From: Eledone cirrhosa
Lineage: Eukaryota; Mollusca; Cephalopoda; Octopoda; Eledonidae
Length of the DNA: 64,000 bases
NCBI GenBank assembly: GCA_964016885.1
Contig: OZ024744.1
Location: forward strand, 28,158,108-28,222,107
Direction: 5' to 3'
Position numbers and translations under genes: made by a program. Numbering within the stretch: position 1 is the first letter of the stretch; each line of letters opens with the position of its first letter. The notes below the pieces were generated by a model. The model worked only from the letters and a program-made list of their open reading frames with translations. It was not told where the DNA came from and did not search any database. This document shows, one piece after another, positions 61,018 to 64,000 of the stretch.

Positions 61018-61410
61018 TCGGTGTTATAACTGTTATTAGTTACTGTTGTTGTTGTTGTTCTCGCTGTTATAAGTTTTATTGTCATTGTTGTTGTTGTCGA
61101 TGTTATAACTGTTATTGTCATTGTTGTTGTTGTTGTTGTCGCTGTTATAACTGTTATTGTCACTATTGTTGTTGTTCTCGCTGTTATCACTGTTACTGTC
61201 ACTGTTGTTGTTGTCGCTGTTTTAACTGTTATTGTCATTGTTGTTGTAGTCGCAGTTATATATGTTATTGACACTGTTGTTGTTGTTGTTCTCGCTGTTA
61301 TCACTGTTATTATCACTGTTGTTGTTGTTGTTGTCGCTGTTATCACTGTTATTGTTCTGTTGTTGGTGTCGCTTTTATAACTGTTATTACCATTGTTGTT
61401 GTTGTTGTCT
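61018..61410 (-). repeat. Right-arm higher-order segment, copy 1
   Basis: An ordered set of marks recurs about 2.58 kb downstream: GGTGTTATAACTGTTATTAG (61020), CGCAGTTATATATG (61251) and GCTTTTATAACTG then ATTACCATTG (about 61371-61395). Offsets are 2585, 2579 and about 2580 bp. These copies are diverged, with unit-length and base changes between them. Confidence 0.72.
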
Positions 61411-61909
61411 CTGTTATCACTGTTATTGTCACTGTTGTTGTTGTTGTTGCGGTTAGTGTCACTCTTGTTGTTTTGTTGTCGTTGTCGTCGTTGTCATCAC
61501 TGTTATTGTCGCTGTTGTTGTTGTTGTCGTTGTTATCATGCTTGTTGTCACTGTTGTTGTTGTTGTGGTTGTTGTTGTTATCACTGTTATTGTCACTGTT
61601 GTCTTTGTTGTTGTCGTTGTCATGACTGTTATTGTCGATGTTCTTGTTGTTGTTGTTGTTGCTGTTATTGTCACTGTTGTTGTTTTGTTGTTGTTGTCGT
61701 CGTTGTCATCACTGTTATCGTCGCTGTTGTCGTTGTTGTCCTTGTTATCATGGTTATTGTCACTGTTGTTGTCGCTGTTATCACTGTTATTGTCACTGTT
61801 GTTGTTGTTCTCGCTGTTATCACTGTTATTGTCACTGTTGTTGTGTTGTTGTCGCTGTAATAACTGTTATTGTCAAAGTTGTTGTTGTCGCTGTTATAAC
61901 TGTTATTGT

Positions 61910-62075
61910 CACTGTTATTGTGTTGTCGCTGTTACCACTGTTATTGTCTTTGTTGTTGTTGTGGTCGCTGTTATCACTGTTATTGTCACTGTTATTGTCC
62001 TTGTCGCTGTTACCACTGTTATTGTCTTTGTTGTTGTTGTGGTCGCTGTTATCACTGTTATTGTCACTGTTGTTG
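61910..62075 (-). repeat. Local 78-bp dimer duplication
   Basis: GTCGCTGTTACCACTG followed by TTATTGTCTTTG and GTGGTCGCTG occurs twice, 78 bp apart (GTTACC at 61931 and 62009). The repeated piece is two monomers long. A small difference (TATTGTG against TATTGTCC) precedes each copy. Confidence 0.75.
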
Positions 62076-63602
62076 TTGTCGCTGTTATCACTGTTATTGC
62101 CACTGTTGTTGTTGTTGTCGCTGTTATCACTGTTATTGTCACTGTTGTTGTTGTTGTTGTCGCTGTTATCACTGTTATTGTCACTGTTGTTGTTGTCGCT
62201 GTTATCACTGTTATTGCCACTGTTGCTGTTGTTGTCGCTGTTATCACTGTTATTGTCACTGTTGTTGTTGTTGTCGCTGTTACCACTGTTATTGTCACTG
62301 TTGTTGTTGTCGCTGTTATCACTGTTATTGTCACTGTTGCTGTTGTTGTCGCTGTTATCACTGTTATTGTCATTGTTGTTGTTGTTGTCGCGGTTATCTC
62401 TGTTATTGTCATTGTTGTTGTTGTTGTTGTTGTCGCTGTTATCATTGTTATTGTCATTGTTGTCGCTGTTATCACTGTTATTGTCACTGTTGTTGTCGCT
62501 GTTACAACTGTCCTTGTTGTTGTTGTTATTGTCGCTGTTATCACTGTTATTGTCATTGTTGTTGTTATTGTCGCTGTTATCACTGTTATTGTAACTGTTG
62601 TTGTTGTCGCTGTTATCACTGTTATTGTAACTGTTGTTGTTGTCGCTGTTATAACTGTTATTGTCACTGTTTATGTTGTCGCTGTTATAACTGTTATTGT
62701 CACTGTTGTTGTTGTCCCTGTTATAACTGTTATTGTCACTGTTGTTGTTGTCGCTGTTATCATTGTTATTGTCACTGTTGTTGTTGTCGCTGTTATCACT
62801 GTTATTGTCATTGTTGTTGTTGTTGTCGCTGTTATAACTGTTACTGTCATTGTTGTTGTTGTTGTCGCTGTTATCACTGTTATTGTCACTGTTGTTGTCG
62901 CTGTTATCACTGTTATTGTCACTGTTGCTGTTGTTGTCGCTGTTATCACTGTTATTGTCATTGTTGTTGTTGTTGTCGCGGTTATCACTGTTATTGTCAT
63001 TGTTGTTGTTGTTGTTCTCGCTGTTATCACTGTTATTGTCACTGTTGTTGTCGCTGTTATCACTGTTATTGTCACTGTTTTTGTCGCTGTTACAACTGTC
63101 ATTGTTGTTGTTGTTATTGTCGCTGTTATCACTGTTATTGTCATTGTTGTTATTGTTGTTGTCGCTGTTATAACTGTTATTCTCACTGTTGTTTTTGTTG
63201 TTGCCGCTGATATCACTCTTATTGTCACTGTTGTTGTTGTCTCTGTTATAACTGTTATTGTCACTGTTGTTGTTGTCACTGTTATCACTGTTATTGTCAC
63301 TGTTGTTGTTCTCGCTGTTATCACTGTTATTGTCACAGTTGTTGTTGTCGCTGTTATCACTGTTATTGTCATTGTTGTTGTTGCCGCTGTTATAACTGTT
63401 ATTGTCATTGTTGTTGTTGTTGTCGCTGTTATCACTGTTATTGTCATTGTTGTTGTTGTCGCTATTATCACTGTTATTGTCACTGTTGTTGTTATTGTCT
63501 CTGTTATTTTCACAGTTGTTGTCGCTGTTCTCACTGATATTGTCATTGTTGTTGTTGTTGTCGCCGTTATCACTGTTATTGTCAATGTTTTTGTTGTTGT
63601 TG

Positions 63603-63990
63603 TCGGTGTTATAACTGTTATTAGTTACTGTTGTTGTTCTCGCTGTTATAACTATTATTGTCATTGTTGTTGTTGTCGCTGTTATAACTGTTATTGTCAG
63701 TGTTGTTGTTGTTGTTGTCGCTGTTATAAGTGTTATTGTCATTATTGTTGTTGTTGTCGCCGTTATAACTGTTATTGTCACTGTTGTTGTTGTCGCTGTT
63801 TTAACTGTTATGGTCATTGTTGTTGTAGTCGCAGTTATATATGTTATTGACACTGTTGTTGTTGTTGTTATCGCTGTTATCACTGTTATTATTACTGTTG
63901 TTGTTGTTGTTGTTGTCGCTGTTATCACTGTTATTGTTCTGTTGTTGTTGTCGCTTTTATAACTGTTATTACCATTGTTGTTGTTGTTGT
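63603..63990 (-). repeat. Right-arm higher-order segment, copy 2
   Basis: This is the partner of 61018-61410, at the end of the window. It carries the same three marks (63605, 63830 and about 63953-63976). The array continues past 64000, so the length of the repeat beyond this point is unknown. Confidence 0.72.
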
Positions 63991-64000
63991 TGTATCTGTT

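Larger units (their letters stand above)
60591..64000 (-). repeat. AAC-rich satellite array, inverted orientation
   Basis: This is the same monomer family, but the + strand now reads GTT-(GTT)n-GTCGCT-GTTATCACT-GTTATTGTC, the reverse complement of the left array. It continues to the window end. The arm is not a simple copy of the adjacent left sequence. It has variants I do not see on the left, such as AACTGTGAAAATAAC (read on -; + strand near 60748, 60928, 60961 and 63507) and an ATATATAAC form near 61255 and 63834. It shares the left-arm landmark TAACTAATAACAG (+ strand near 61027 and 63610), so both arms descend from one family. No gene is supported. All three reverse-oriented frames on + and two on - are open here for compositional reasons. 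Confidence 0.93.

Noticed and set aside
1..64000. CRISPR array
   Set aside because: Units are directly adjacent with no unique spacers, the spacing varies by AAC triplets, and no cas gene is present.
1..64000. Threonine-rich antifreeze-glycoprotein-like or asparagine-rich amoebal coding repeat
   Set aside because: The T-I-T-V-I-T-A pattern is not the alanine-alanine-threonine type, register is not kept, and no flanking exon, signal peptide or single-copy sequence is visible.
1..64000. Promoters, terminators, tRNA or rRNA genes
   Set aside because: No non-repeat sequence exists in which such features could be recognised. TATA-like strings (AGTTATAAC) occur in a large share of units and have no specific meaning.

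Overview
The whole 64 kb window is one low-complexity tandem (satellite-type) array. I see no unique sequence longer than about 20 bases, no RNA gene, no mobile element and no coding region I would defend. The array runs past both ends of the window. Its size, A+C-rich strand and layered repeat structure point to a eukaryotic nuclear genome, probably heterochromatic or otherwise repeat-rich. Nothing in it identifies a lineage. All alignments, offsets and counts here were made by eye.

The monomer has three blocks: GACAATAACAGT (12 bp), GATAACAGC or TATAACAGC (9 bp), and GAC-(AAC)n-AGT, where n is usually 2 to 6. Units are therefore mostly 33 to 42 bp, and almost all length change comes in AAC triplets in the third block. 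The 39 bp form is 15/39 G+C and about half A. Because every block is a multiple of 3 and the unit lacks stops in several frames, two forward frames and two reverse frames stay open for kilobases. They read as D/N/S-rich or T/I/V-rich strings on the + strand and V/I/A/T-rich or C/Y/H/R-rich strings on the - strand. These long frames follow from the repeat composition and are not evidence of genes.

Layout. 1-60584: AAC-rich strand on +. Within it are two large recent tandem duplications. The first has a period of 8157 bp (9063-17219 and 17220-25379), and the only difference I found is one AAC triplet. The second has a period of 4560 bp (30227-34786 and 34787-39346), with no difference in the lines compared. 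Both junctions carry about one monomer of shared sequence (41 and 37 bp). Older, diverged higher-order copies link 1.2-3.3 kb with 41.9-44.3 kb and 47.3-48.4 kb, 26.2-28.1 kb with 39.8-41.6 kb, 48.2-50.9 kb with 55.2-58.1 kb, and four copies of a roughly 0.77 kb module between 44.7 and 59.5 kb. 60585-60590: an abrupt strand switch. 60591-64000: the same family in inverted orientation (GTT-rich on +), with its own private variants and a roughly 2.58 kb higher-order period.

No genes act together here. What the window records is satellite evolution: triplet slippage in AAC tracts, inherited +1 and -1 register shifts that mark copy ancestry, unequal exchange at monomer-sized homology, and one inversion. 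The points most worth checking are the inversion junction, the two near-perfect duplications (real or assembly-made), and the ordering of mutations preserved in the register-shift landmark.
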